Shown here: one piece after another, positions 1 to 6,959 of the stretch
Numbering within the stretch: position 1 is the stretch's first letter
Layout: each line of letters begins with the position of its first letter
NCBI GenBank assembly: GCA_041689775.1
Contig: JBDNFP010000453.1
Coordinates: 1-9,008, forward strand
Length of the DNA: 9,008 nucleotides
Direction: 5' to 3'
From: JBDNFP01 sp041689775
GTDB lineage: Bacteria > Bacteroidota > Bacteroidia > Cytophagales > Spirosomataceae
Made by a program: the position numbers and the translations under genes
Notes under the pieces: model-generated
Seen by the model: the letters and a program-made list of their open reading frames with translations, nothing else
Database searches by the model: none
Told to the model about the DNA's origin: nothing

Positions 1-139
1 CCTGAAGCTCTCAGGGCAACGATGGACCATCCCAAACGCCCAGAACGTACTCAACCTGAGGGCTTGTAATCTCAGCGGCCAATGGGACAACGTGGTCAAC
101 AAGATTAGAACGGCTGCTTGACAAAACTGAAATACACCC
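1..139 (+). mobile_element. Inner (transposase 3') end of an insertion sequence, probably ISKra4 family, left copy
   Basis: This stretch is identical, base for base, to the reverse complement of 8870-9008. It carries the end of a transposase gene and 18 bp beyond its stop codon. Identity between the copies stops after base 139: the left copy continues with A, the right copy (read in reverse) with C. The IS edge is therefore at about 139, with a terminus that reads GGGTGTATTTC from outside inward. The other IS end and any target duplication lie outside the window. The edge position is directly supported by the comparison of copies; the family assignment is inferred from the encoded protein. 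Confidence 0.8.
2..121 (+). CDS. Transposase C-terminus, ISKra4-like (partial, 5' end outside the window)
   Basis: Frame 2 is open from the window edge to a TGA at 119-121 and gives 39 residues, beginning LKLSGQRWTIPNAQNVLNLR and ending NKIRTAA. The pattern SGxRW, then AQxxLNLRA, then LSGxWD is what I recall from the C-terminal end of ISKra4-family transposases, where a G-x-RW / GAQAxLxLRA / GDWD signature closes the protein after the DDE catalytic domain. No catalytic residue falls within the visible part, so activity cannot be judged. The same reading frame occurs on the minus strand at 8888-9007. The stop codon lies inside or next to the IS terminal repeat. A different IS family with a similar tail cannot be excluded. 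Confidence 0.7.
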   Translation: MKLSGQRWTIPNAQNVLNLRACNLSGQWDNVVNKIRTAA

Positions 140-152
140 AAACTCCCTCCGC

Positions 153-206
153 AACGATTAGATTAAGCAAAAATACCTATCTTGCTTTTTCCTTAACCTA
201 ATCGTT
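153..206. repeat. 21-bp imperfect inverted repeat (hairpin) just upstream of the VPS10-like gene
   Basis: The arms 153-173 and 186-206 pair at 19 of 21 positions; the mismatches are 162/197 and 168/191. The loop 174-185 has 12 nt. The left arm starts with AACGATTAG and the right arm ends with CTAATCGTT. The A-tract and T-tract lie at the loop side, not outside the stem, so this does not look like a normal rho-independent terminator. It fills most of the 72 bp between the IS edge (139) and the ATG at 212, and its right arm ends 5 nt before that ATG. It could be an operator, a 5'-UTR hairpin, or a small palindromic repeat. No good TAnnTTTG promoter is seen here; TATCTTGC in the loop is a poor match. 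Confidence 0.7.
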
Positions 207-211
207 CTTCG

Positions 212-3200
212 ATGAATAAAACATACCTATTTCTCCTCGCTGGGCTCCTGCTCGTTAGTAGCAGTTTTGCTCAGAAAAAGAAAAAAAGTAAAGAAGCATC
301 AGCTATAACTAGCCCCGCTACCAACGATAGCCTCTTCCAAAATTTAAAATGGCGTAATGTCGGTCCATTGCGCGGCGGACGAAGCGTGGCCTCCACGGGA
401 GTCCCCTCCAATCCGCTCTTGTACTACATGGGCTCCGTGGGCGGTGGTATCTGGAAAACCGAAGATGCCGGACTAAGCTGGAAAAATATTTCGGACGGTC
501 AGCTTACGACCAGTTCCGTTGGGGCTATTGCCGTAGCGGAGTCTGACCCTAACGTAATTTACGTTGGAATGGGCGAACATCCCGTTCGGGGTGTGATGAC
601 CTCCCACGGTGACGGTGTGTACAAATCTACGGACGCCGGTAAAACCTGGCAGAATATGGGACTACCTGCCTCACGTCATATTGCCTCGGTGCGTATTCAC
701 CCCAATAACCCTGACCTCGTGTACGTGGCTGTGCAGGGCGCCGCCCACGGCGCCACCGAAGAGCGCGGAGTATACCGTTCGGCCGATGGTGGTAAGTCGT
801 GGAAAAAGATCTTGTACGTAGATCCCAATACGGGCTGTGCCGACCTGAGCATGGACATGACCAACCCCAGAATATTGTACGCTGGTATGTGGGACCACCG
901 CCGGTATCCCTGGAAAGTGCAGAGTGGCGGTCCGGGATCGGCCCTCTACAAATCAACCGACGGCGGCGATAGCTGGACCAAACTGGCCAAAGGACTCCCC
1001 GACGCCATGGGAAAGGTAGCTGTATCGGTATCGCGGGCCAATCCTGAGCGCGTTTATGCCAATATTGAAGCCGAGGGCGAAAAAGGAGGCGTGTACCGTT
1101 CCGACGACGGCGGACAATTGTGGGTACAGATTACCAACGCCCGGACCACGGTAGCAAGGGCCTGGTACTACATCGAAATCGAAGCCGATCCTCATAACCC
1201 CGATGTGGTGTATTGCATCAACTCGCCGCTGCTTAAATCCATCGACGGCGGCCGTACCTTCGCAACCTTAGGTACTCCGCACGGCGACAACCACTCACTC
1301 TGGATCAATCCCATCAATCCGCAGTACATGATTAACTCCAACGACGGTGGGGCAAACGTCAGCCTCAACGGCGGCGACTCGTGGAGTACTCAGGAAAACC
1401 AACCAACGGCCCAATTTTACCGGGTTATTGCGGATAAGCAGTTTCCTTATTCAATCTACGGCGGACAGCAAGATAATAGCTCGGTCATGATCGTAAATCG
1501 CACTACCAGGCCGGGTATTGGCTGGAAAGACTGGTCGGCGGGACCGGGGGGCGAAAGTGCTTTCATTGCCTTTGATCCCGAGAAGCCCGATTTGATCTAC
1601 GGAGGTTCTTACCAGGGTAATATATCGGTACTGGATAAAAAAACCGGCGAACAAAAAGATATCATGGCCTACCCCACCATCGGACTGGCCGAAATACCAA
1701 AAAATCAGAAGTACCGCTTCAACTGGAATGCGCCGATCGTGGCTTCACCCCAGATACCCTCGGTCATCTACCACGGGGCCAACGTTGTACTTCGCACCCG
1801 CGATCAGGGCCAAAGCTGGGATGTCATAAGCCCTGACCTGACAAGAAACGATACGACCAAGCAAGAGTCAGGCGGTGGGCCTTACACCAATGAGGGAGCC
1901 GGTGGAGAAGTGTATAATACGTTAGCCTATATGGCCGTTTCACCCCACCGCTACGGCGTGATCTGGACCGGTAGCGACTGTGGACTGGTGCACCTAACCC
2001 AGAATGACGGTAAAACCTGGCAGAATGTAACACCGCCTGATTTGGGCGAATGTCTCATCAATAGCATTGAGGTATCACCCCATGACCCCGCCACGGCCTT
2101 CGTAGTAGCCACCAAGTACCGCTTCAATGACTTTACCTCGTACGTTTTTGTCACAACCGATTACGGTAAATCCTGGAAAAATATTGTGAAGGGAATTGCC
2201 CCTGAGTCGTACGCCAGGGTAGTGCGCGAAGATCCCGTCCGGAAGGGATTGCTGTACGCAGGTACCGAACAGGGACTTTATGTATCGTATGACGCAGGAG
2301 CCAATTGGACTCCCTTTCAGCTAAACCTACCCGTAACGCCGATCAATGACCTGATTATTCGGGACAACGACCTGATTGCGGCTACCTCCGGCCGAGCGTT
2401 CTGGGTATTGGATAACCTAAGTGCATTACAACAGGTACCCGTACCCTTTTCCACCGAACCCAAAGCCTGGCTGGTTACGCCCGGTAAAACGATTCGTCTT
2501 GATGCTCCGTCGATCCCAAAGCCAATCCCCAGCCTTGGGCAAAATCCGGCCACGGGTGTAGCAATTGACTACTTCCTGCCCAATGATCTTGACAGCGCTA
2601 CCATAGTACTTGACGTCCTCGGTAGCAATGGGAAGGTGCTCCGGTCTTACACCAACCAGAAAGATAAAACCTATCAGAAATACGAGGGTGGCCCAGCTCC
2701 TAAGCCCGTATTAACCGCAAAAAAAGGACTTAACAGAATGGCTTGGGATTTACGTCGAGACGCCCTACCCGGCATTAGTAAAGTATTCGTTAACGGCGAC
2801 TACCGGGGCAGTATGGTGGGCCCGGGCACCTACACTCTTCGCCTCCGGACCGATAAGGATACGACCATGGCTCCGGTGGTTATTCTGCCCGATCCCCGCT
2901 TGGACGCTTTACCCGCTGACTTTGAAGAACAACAGAAGATCCTCACCAAAACAGAGGAAGCCGTACGGGAGATTCACGAGTCAGTAAATACCATGCGGCT
3001 CGCAAAACAGCAGATACAGGCCTTGGAAGGAATCTGGAAGAGCGATTCTACCATGAAAAAATGGCTGGATCAGGGAAAGGCAGTGGCGAAGAGAATAACG
3101 CAGTGGGAAGATAACCTCATCACGCCGAAACAGCAGACCTTTCAGGATGTAATTAACTTTCCGAACCGACTCAACGCCCAACTGCTTGACCTACGTGACC

Positions 3201-3382
3201 GCGCCGGAACGCATGCCCCAAAGCCTACCCGCGGTGCCATTGAGAAGCTACAAGAACTCCTCGCAGAATGGACTATGCACAAAACTGCCATGCAAAAAAT
3301 CATCATGGATGATATAGCTCAATTCAACACCGACTGGCAGGCAAAACGGCTACCAGTGGTGCGGGTAGATACTGAAAAGTAG
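212..3382 (+). CDS. Secreted VPS10/sortilin-like BNR (Asp-box) repeat protein, 1056 aa
   Basis: The protein starts with a signal peptide (residues 1-20, hydrophobic LFLLAGLLLV, cleavage after SFA), so it is probably exported. Residues from about 45 to 740 form beta-propeller material with many Asp-box motifs of the type S/T-x-D-x-G-x-x-W: KTEDAGLSW near 82, then KSTDAGKTW, RSADGGKSW, KSTDGGDSW, RSDDGGQLW, RTRDQGQSW, VTTDYGKSW and VSYDAGANW near 691. Family landmarks are WRNVGPLRGGR near 47, DNHSLWINP near 360 followed by NDGGANVSLNGG, and GGQQDN near 416. These match the large group in Bacteroidota annotated as VPS10 domain or 'glycosyl hydrolase'. Residues from about 780 hold a beta-rich region (FYLPNDL, then GLNRMAWDLR) and a helical, charged tail. 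The length of about 1000 aa is usual. No substrate or enzymatic activity can be read from the sequence, and the 'glycosyl hydrolase' label is not supported by visible catalytic residues. The gene stands alone: IS edge and palindrome upstream, terminator candidate downstream. The start is clear because the signal peptide begins at this ATG. Confidence 0.9.
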   Translation: MNKTYLFLLAGLLLVSSSFAQKKKKSKEASAITSPATNDSLFQNLKWRNVGPLRGGRSVASTGVPSNPLLYYMGSVGGGIWKTEDAGLSWKNISDGQLTTSSVGAIAVAESDPNVIYVGMGEHPVRGVMTSHGDGVYKSTDAGKTWQNMGLPASRHIASVRIHPNNPDLVYVAVQGAAHGATEERGVYRSADGGKSWKKILYVDPNTGCADLSMDMTNPRILYAGMWDHRRYPWKVQSGGPGSALYKSTDGGDSWTKLAKGLPDAMGKVAVSVSRANPERVYANIEAEGEKGGVYRSDDGGQLWVQITNARTTVARAWYYIEIEADPHNPDVVYCINSPLLKSIDGGRTFATLGTPHGDNHSLWINPINPQYMINSNDGGANVSLNGGDSWSTQENQPTAQFYRVIADKQFPYSIYGGQQDNSSVMIVNRTTRPGIGWKDWSAGPGGESAFIAFDPEKPDLIYGGSYQGNISVLDKKTGEQKDIMAYPTIGLAEIPKNQKYRFNWNAPIVASPQIPSVIYHGANVVLRTRDQGQSWDVISPDLTRNDTTKQESGGGPYTNEGAGGEVYNTLAYMAVSPHRYGVIWTGSDCGLVHLTQNDGKTWQNVTPPDLGECLINSIEVSPHDPATAFVVATKYRFNDFTSYVFVTTDYGKSWKNIVKGIAPESYARVVREDPVRKGLLYAGTEQGLYVSYDAGANWTPFQLNLPVTPINDLIIRDNDLIAATSGRAFWVLDNLSALQQVPVPFSTEPKAWLVTPGKTIRLDAPSIPKPIPSLGQNPATGVAIDYFLPNDLDSATIVLDVLGSNGKVLRSYTNQKDKTYQKYEGGPAPKPVLTAKKGLNRMAWDLRRDALPGISKVFVNGDYRGSMVGPGTYTLRLRTDKDTTMAPVVILPDPRLDALPADFEEQQKILTKTEEAVREIHESVNTMRLAKQQIQALEGIWKSDSTMKKWLDQGKAVAKRITQWEDNLITPKQQTFQDVINFPNRLNAQLLDLRDRAGTHAPKPTRGAIEKLQELLAEWTMHKTAMQKIIMDDIAQFNTDWQAKRLPVVRVDTEK

Positions 3383-3410
3383 CGGAATATATTTTGAAAC
3401 TTCATTAGCA

Positions 3411-3466
3411 AAAGGCGGGTAAGCACCTTCGGGGTTTATCCACCTTTGCCATTTCGGCACGTTTTT
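3411..3466 (+). terminator. Probable terminator after the VPS10-like gene
   Basis: The first hairpin has arms 3411-3427 and 3432-3447 closed by a TTCG tetraloop (3428-3431). The outer 12 pairs hold one C-A mismatch and one G-T wobble; the inner part needs an A bulge. A short stem TGCC/GGCA (3447-3459) follows, and then CGTTTTT (3460-3466). The position 29 nt after the stop codon fits transcription termination. The T-run follows the small stem, not the large one, so the exact terminator is uncertain. Confidence 0.55.
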
Positions 3467-3468
3467 GG

Positions 3469-3497
3469 TTTGTGCTCTGTTATAAGTATTAAATCTG
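3469..3497 (+). promoter_or_regulatory. Possible Bacteroidota-type promoter for the thioredoxin-like gene
   Basis: TTTG (3469-3472) is followed after 17 nt by TAAATCTG (3490-3497), one mismatch from the TAnnTTTG element of Bacteroidota primary-sigma promoters. The spacing is slightly short. It would place the transcript start about 20 nt before the ATG at 3523, which fits the short leaders seen for other genes here. Inferred from consensus only. Confidence 0.35.
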
Positions 3498-3522
3498 CAT
3501 TGCATCCTAAACCTTTTACCGA

Positions 3523-3601
3523 ATGATACGGCTACTTAACTAGCGCTATTCTGGCCATTTTCCTGATTACACTATTCGTAGTACTACGCACCGAAACCGC
3601 C
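3523..3601 (+). other. Out-of-frame signal-peptide remnant of the thioredoxin-like gene (apparent frameshift)
   Basis: The only ATG near the start of the next gene is at 3523 and reads MIRLLN before a TAG at 3541-3543. In the gene's own frame, the bases from 3536 on encode LTSAILAIFLITLFVVLRTE followed by TAVA, a textbook signal-peptide core with an AVA cleavage site that runs straight into the thioredoxin domain. Upstream this frame is closed by the TGA at 3524-3526, which overlaps the ATG. Skipping one base between 3526 and 3541 would join the two parts into MIRLLTSAILAIF and onward. The sequence thus has one base too many (or two too few). It may be a real mutation, a sequencing error, or recoding. 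No usable ATG, GTG or TTG lies in frame before the GTG at 3602. Confidence 0.7.
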
Positions 3602-4090
3602 GTGGCTAAGGTAAAACCGCCTAAAATTACCTGGTTGACCATAGAACAGGCCTACGCGCTGCATCAAACCCAGCCCCGTAAAATCCTGATTGATGTATAT
3701 ACCGACTGGTGCGGTTGGTGTAAGGTCATGGATCGAGAAACCTACACCGACTCCCGCGTCATTGAATATATCAACGAGCACTACTACCCCGTCAAGTTCA
3801 ACGCGGAACAGCGTGAGGATGTAGTGCTGGGTGGTCAGAAATTTGTATTCATGCCACAAGGCAACGGCGGAGTACATCAGTTTGCGGCCAGTATTCTTAA
3901 CAACAACCTAAGCTACCCCTCCACCGTTTTTCTGGATGATACGTTCAATATAATACAGCCACTGCCCGGCTACTTAAAAGCCAAGGAGTTCCATGAGATT
4001 ATTACCTTTTTCGGGGGAGATTTCTACAAAACAGTTCCCTTCGAAACGTTCAAGTCAGAAACTTACCCTCAGCAGTTCGCTGGGAAATAG
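3602..4090 (+). CDS. Thioredoxin-fold protein with CGWC active site; start uncertain, signal peptide apparently frameshifted
   Basis: Read from the GTG at 3602, the protein has 162 residues. It has the thioredoxin pattern: strand ILIDVYTDW, then active site C37-G-W-C40, helix KVMDRETY, and a cis-proline candidate at P106 in YPSTVFLDD. The WCGWCKxMDxETY style is typical of the 'thioredoxin family protein' group (Thioredoxin_7 / DUF255-like) common in Bacteroidota. Such proteins usually act in the periplasm as thiol-disulfide reductases; the role of this one is inferred. The GTG start is only the first possible in-frame start. The domain begins about 10 residues later, and a signal-peptide sequence lies upstream in the same frame (see 3523-3601). 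If the frameshift is real, the product is either absent or made in the cytoplasm. The TAG stop at 4088-4090 is 110 nt before the kinase gene, which has its own promoter. Confidence 0.85.
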   Translation: MAKVKPPKITWLTIEQAYALHQTQPRKILIDVYTDWCGWCKVMDRETYTDSRVIEYINEHYYPVKFNAEQREDVVLGGQKFVFMPQGNGGVHQFAASILNNNLSYPSTVFLDDTFNIIQPLPGYLKAKEFHEIITFFGGDFYKTVPFETFKSETYPQQFAGK

Positions 4091-4140
4091 TCTAATTTTT
4101 GTCACGGTATAGCCGGGGATGGCTTTCCCATTCTTTCATT

Positions 4141-4170
4141 TTTGAAGGGAGGGATAAATGTCTATATTTG
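4141..4170 (+). promoter_or_regulatory. Bacteroidota-type promoter of the kinase-regulator operon
   Basis: TTTG (4141-4144) and a perfect TAnnTTTG element, TATATTTG (4163-4170), are 18 nt apart. Transcription would begin at about 4176-4178, giving a leader of about 24 nt before the ATG at 4201. This is the best promoter match in the window. It also decides the kinase start, because the longer open frame begins at a TTG (4099) upstream of this promoter. Confidence 0.7.
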
Positions 4171-4200
4171 TTAAGTTGCAACTGCTCAATAACCTACCGC

Positions 4201-6000
4201 ATGAAATCACTCTTCTACCTCGTGGGATTGCTCTATCTACTAGTGACTACTCCTGTTTCAATCCGTGCGCAAGTGGTACCCGATTCCCTATTGCAACTGC
4301 CTACTGACTCGGCCCGGGCATTAGCCATTGGGCATCTTGCATCGAATTATGCTTTCAAGGAAAAAAATTTCACGGCTGCCGATAAAGCATTCCGGGTAGC
4401 AATGTACTACCAAAAAAAAATCAAGTCTTTATATGTAAATACCCACCTACACAAACAGAAGGGAGTCATCGAGCAAAATCGTCAGAATTATAGTCCGGCT
4501 ACCGAGGCCTACCAACAAGCATTTGAAGGATTCAAGCAACTCGGCGACAAAGAAATGCAAGTAGACATCCTGACGCGAATAGAACAGCTTTTTTTTAGCC
4601 AAAATGAGCTTGAACTAGCTAAGAAATATGCGCTACAAGCGTTAAAAATCCTCCAAGAAAACCCATCGCTCCCGCCCTATTTACTAGGTGATTGCTACAA
4701 CGAACTTGCTAACATCAGTGGTGAATCCGGCGACTCAGGCAAAGCCCTTGAATACACAGATAAAGCCATAGAAGCCTACAAGAAAGCCGGGGAAGATCAG
4801 TCAGTACACTCTTCGTTGCTCAACTCTGCCATTTCCTTGCGCAAGCTAGGTCGCCTCAATGAATCTGTCGCCCGGTTCAAGCAAGTGGAAAAATATGGAA
4901 TTGAGGCGAAAAAAGACCTCTACCGAATCTATGTGTATGTTAACCTCCCCAAGGCGTTGGCTGATCAAAAAAACTATACCGAAGCCCTGGCCATCAATCA
5001 GAAAGCGGTCCAACTCATGCAATCCAACTCCAAACTGAAAGATATCAGGCTACAGCAAGAGATCTACACCAACTTCCACGAAATATACGCCGCCACCGAT
5101 GACTATAAGCAAGCCTACGAGAACCTCCGGCTTGCTCAGCAATATCAAGATAGCATCACCAATCTTGACAAAAAACGAGAGATGACCCGGCTGGAAACAC
5201 AATTTGAAACCAAGCAAAAAGAGCAAAAAATTGTGGCCTTGGGTTCCATGAACAAAGCACAACAGGAACAACTCCTCATTTTGGTCTGCTCTCTGATTGG
5301 CGTTTGCGGAGTTTTGGCACTTCTGTATTGGCAATACAACCGATTGAAACGAAGTAAAGTCAAAATCAGCGAGCAAGCTGAACAGATGAAGCTACTGATG
5401 AAAGAGCTGCATCACCGGGTAAAAAACAATTTGGCTATCGTATCGAGCCTGCTGAAATTACAATCGAGCCGGATTGAAGAAGAATCTGCCGCCAAGGCGG
5501 TGCGCGAAGGACAACAACGCGTGGAGGCCATGTCACTGATCCATCAGCGGCTCTACCAAACTGATCAGCTTACGACCATCAACATGCGGGACTACATCGT
5601 TGATCTGACCGAAAGCCTGATGATGGCCTATGGCTATAAACCCGATACGTTTGACCTACGACTAAGCATTGAAAAACAGGAATTAGACGTAGATCTAGCC
5701 ATTCCCGTTGGTCTGATCCTGAACGAACTAATAACAAACTCCTTTAAACATGCTTATGAGAAAGTGGAGACACCCATGCTTTCCATCTCACTGACTATGA
5801 AAAAAGGGTTAACTCTGGAATTGAAAGACAATGGGCCGGGTATTAACGAAGAATTGTGGAAGAAAAAAGGAGGATCATTCGGTAAACGATTGATTCGTAA
5901 TCTAAGCGAACAAACCGGGGGTCAATTCCAGATTACGAATGATAACGGCACGTACTATTCCCTATATATTACTGAACAAACCCTCAAAAAAGTAGCTTAA
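4201..6000 (+). CDS. TPR-containing sensor histidine kinase, HisKA_2 type, 599 aa
   Basis: The start ATG at 4201 begins a signal peptide (residues 1-23, LVGLLYLLV core, cleavage after SIRA). Residues from about 35 to 345 are helical repeats with TPR spacing and character (ALEYTDKAIEAYKKAGE, YTEALAINQKAVQLM), expected to lie in the periplasm. A short coiled stretch precedes one membrane helix at about 357-379 (LLILVCSLIGVCGVLALLYW). The kinase core follows: ELHHRVKNNLAIV with H404-H405, H405 of HRVKN being the likely phosphoacceptor of the HisKA_2 family. The ATP-binding domain shows N-box LNELITNSFKH (N508, N513) and G1 box DNGPGI (D543-G547). The last glycine box reads GGSFGKRLI (557-564), where relatives usually have a GLGLxLI-like sequence. 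It should sense a periplasmic or envelope signal and phosphorylate the regulator encoded 4 nt downstream. The signal is unknown. All core residues are present, so the kinase looks functional. Confidence 0.92.
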   Translation: MKSLFYLVGLLYLLVTTPVSIRAQVVPDSLLQLPTDSARALAIGHLASNYAFKEKNFTAADKAFRVAMYYQKKIKSLYVNTHLHKQKGVIEQNRQNYSPATEAYQQAFEGFKQLGDKEMQVDILTRIEQLFFSQNELELAKKYALQALKILQENPSLPPYLLGDCYNELANISGESGDSGKALEYTDKAIEAYKKAGEDQSVHSSLLNSAISLRKLGRLNESVARFKQVEKYGIEAKKDLYRIYVYVNLPKALADQKNYTEALAINQKAVQLMQSNSKLKDIRLQQEIYTNFHEIYAATDDYKQAYENLRLAQQYQDSITNLDKKREMTRLETQFETKQKEQKIVALGSMNKAQQEQLLILVCSLIGVCGVLALLYWQYNRLKRSKVKISEQAEQMKLLMKELHHRVKNNLAIVSSLLKLQSSRIEEESAAKAVREGQQRVEAMSLIHQRLYQTDQLTTINMRDYIVDLTESLMMAYGYKPDTFDLRLSIEKQELDVDLAIPVGLILNELITNSFKHAYEKVETPMLSISLTMKKGLTLELKDNGPGINEELWKKKGGSFGKRLIRNLSEQTGGQFQITNDNGTYYSLYITEQTLKKVA

Positions 6001-6004
6001 ATAC

Positions 6005-6796
6005 ATGAAAAAAGACGGGACGATTAATATACTAGTCGTAGAGGATGAGGCGATTCTGGCCATGGAAATGAGTGAAACACTGGAAGATGAAGGATACAAC
6101 GTGGTTGGAACAGCATCCAACGGGCGTCAGGCTCTCGAACTATTTCAAAAAAACGTCGTAGATCTCCTGATTTGTGATATTCATATTAAGGGTGATTGGG
6201 ACGGTATCGAAACGGTGTCGCGACTGATTTCCATCCGGGCTATTCCGGTAATTTACCTGACGGCTTTTTCGGATAAAGAAACCCTCGAACGTGCCAAGAA
6301 GACGTTTCCGGCCGCCTATATTCCAAAACCCTATAACCTAACCAATCTGCGAATTTCAATCGAAATGGCTATCAATAACTTTGCCCTTCGGAGTAAAGCC
6401 ATCGTAGAAACTATGGCCGCTGACCCTACCGAAATTGTGTTGAATAGCCGCGAAAACCCGACCCGTGACTCCATCCTCAAAGTAGACGATCACATCTTTG
6501 TGAAGAACAACTACCGCTTCGTAAAAATCACCCTCAGTGAAATACTCTTCATGGAAGCAGATAATAACTATACAGTTATTCAGACAGGAGACCAAAAGCT
6601 AGCGATCCGACAGTCGTTGAGTGCCATTCTCGAACGCCTCGATATGCCCCGCCTTGTCCGGACTCACCGCTCTTTCGCGGTCAATCTCGAACGCGTCGAC
6701 TCATTTAACGACTACGAGATCCGAGTGGGTGAGTATGATGTACCACTGGGCCGCAACTATAAGGAAGAGTTTCTGCGGTACTTCGATTTTCGATGA
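6005..6796 (+). CDS. LytTR-family response regulator (REC-LytTR), 263 aa
   Basis: Residues 7-125 form a receiver domain: acidic pair E13-D14 (LVVEDEAIL), phosphoacceptor D58 (LLICDIHIKGDWDG), T86 (IYLTAF) and K108 (YIPKPY). Residues from about 155 to 263 form a LytTR DNA-binding domain, with FVKNNYRFVKI, ILFMEADNNYTVI, LVRTHRSFAVNLERV and a terminal VPLGRNYKEEF, the usual landmarks of this family. It is expected to be phosphorylated by the upstream kinase and to act on promoters as a dimer, often at paired direct repeats. The ATG is 4 nt after the kinase stop, so the two genes are surely co-transcribed. HisKA_2 kinases paired with LytTR regulators are common in Bacteroidota. The target genes cannot be read from this window; no typical LytTR repeat was recognised at its own promoter. 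Confidence 0.93.
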   Translation: MKKDGTINILVVEDEAILAMEMSETLEDEGYNVVGTASNGRQALELFQKNVVDLLICDIHIKGDWDGIETVSRLISIRAIPVIYLTAFSDKETLERAKKTFPAAYIPKPYNLTNLRISIEMAINNFALRSKAIVETMAADPTEIVLNSRENPTRDSILKVDDHIFVKNNYRFVKITLSEILFMEADNNYTVIQTGDQKLAIRQSLSAILERLDMPRLVRTHRSFAVNLERVDSFNDYEIRVGEYDVPLGRNYKEEFLRYFDFR

Positions 6797-6859
6797 TACT
6801 CCTCCATAACTTGTCTTTGGCATACCGTACTGCTACCTTCACCGCTTTTTACAAAATAC

Positions 6860-6888
6860 TTGTTGGCTCAGTGAGTATTTTAGTTGTG
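6860..6888 (+). promoter_or_regulatory. Weak promoter candidate in the gap between convergent genes
   Basis: TTG (6860-6862) and TAGTTGTG (6881-6888, one mismatch from TAnnTTTG) are 18 nt apart, the same spacing as the promoter at 4141-4170. It has no protein-coding gene downstream on this strand before the terminator at 6960-7002, so it is either chance or starts a small RNA of about 100 nt. Low certainty. Confidence 0.2.
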
Positions 6889-6910
6889 TCAATTAAAGGT
6901 ACTCATTGAG
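6867..6910. repeat. Paired palindromes CTCAnTGAG forming an 11-bp inverted repeat
   Basis: CTCAGTGAGTA (6867-6877) and TACTCATTGAG (6900-6910) are inverted copies, pairing over 11 positions with one G-T wobble across a 22-nt spacer. Each arm also contains the small palindrome CTCAnTGAG, with centres 35 bp apart. This looks like a dimer-binding arrangement or an RNA stem. It lies 70 nt past the response regulator stop and has no protein gene to control, which leaves its role open. Confidence 0.45.
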
Positions 6911-6959
6911 ATTCAATCGCACTTTACACAGCTATTCTAATTTACTCAACGGAAAAACT

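Noticed and set aside
627..956. 109-codon antisense open frame in the VPS10-like gene
   Set aside because: Low-complexity, Arg/Gly-rich shadow caused by the Asp-box codons on the other strand.
2436..2450. Recurring GGTACC / GTACCC strings across the window
   Set aside because: They fall in coding sequence and are explained by common Val-Pro and Gly-Thr codons; spacing is irregular.
4091..4140. Terminator after the thioredoxin-like gene
   Set aside because: Only 4-bp stems (AGCC/GGCT or GGGA/TCCC) are possible before the TTTTT at 4138-4143; too weak to call.
4099..4200. Longer kinase start at a TTG (34 extra residues)
   Set aside because: The TTG lies upstream of the consensus promoter at 4141-4170, and the ATG at 4201 begins a clean signal peptide that the extension would bury.
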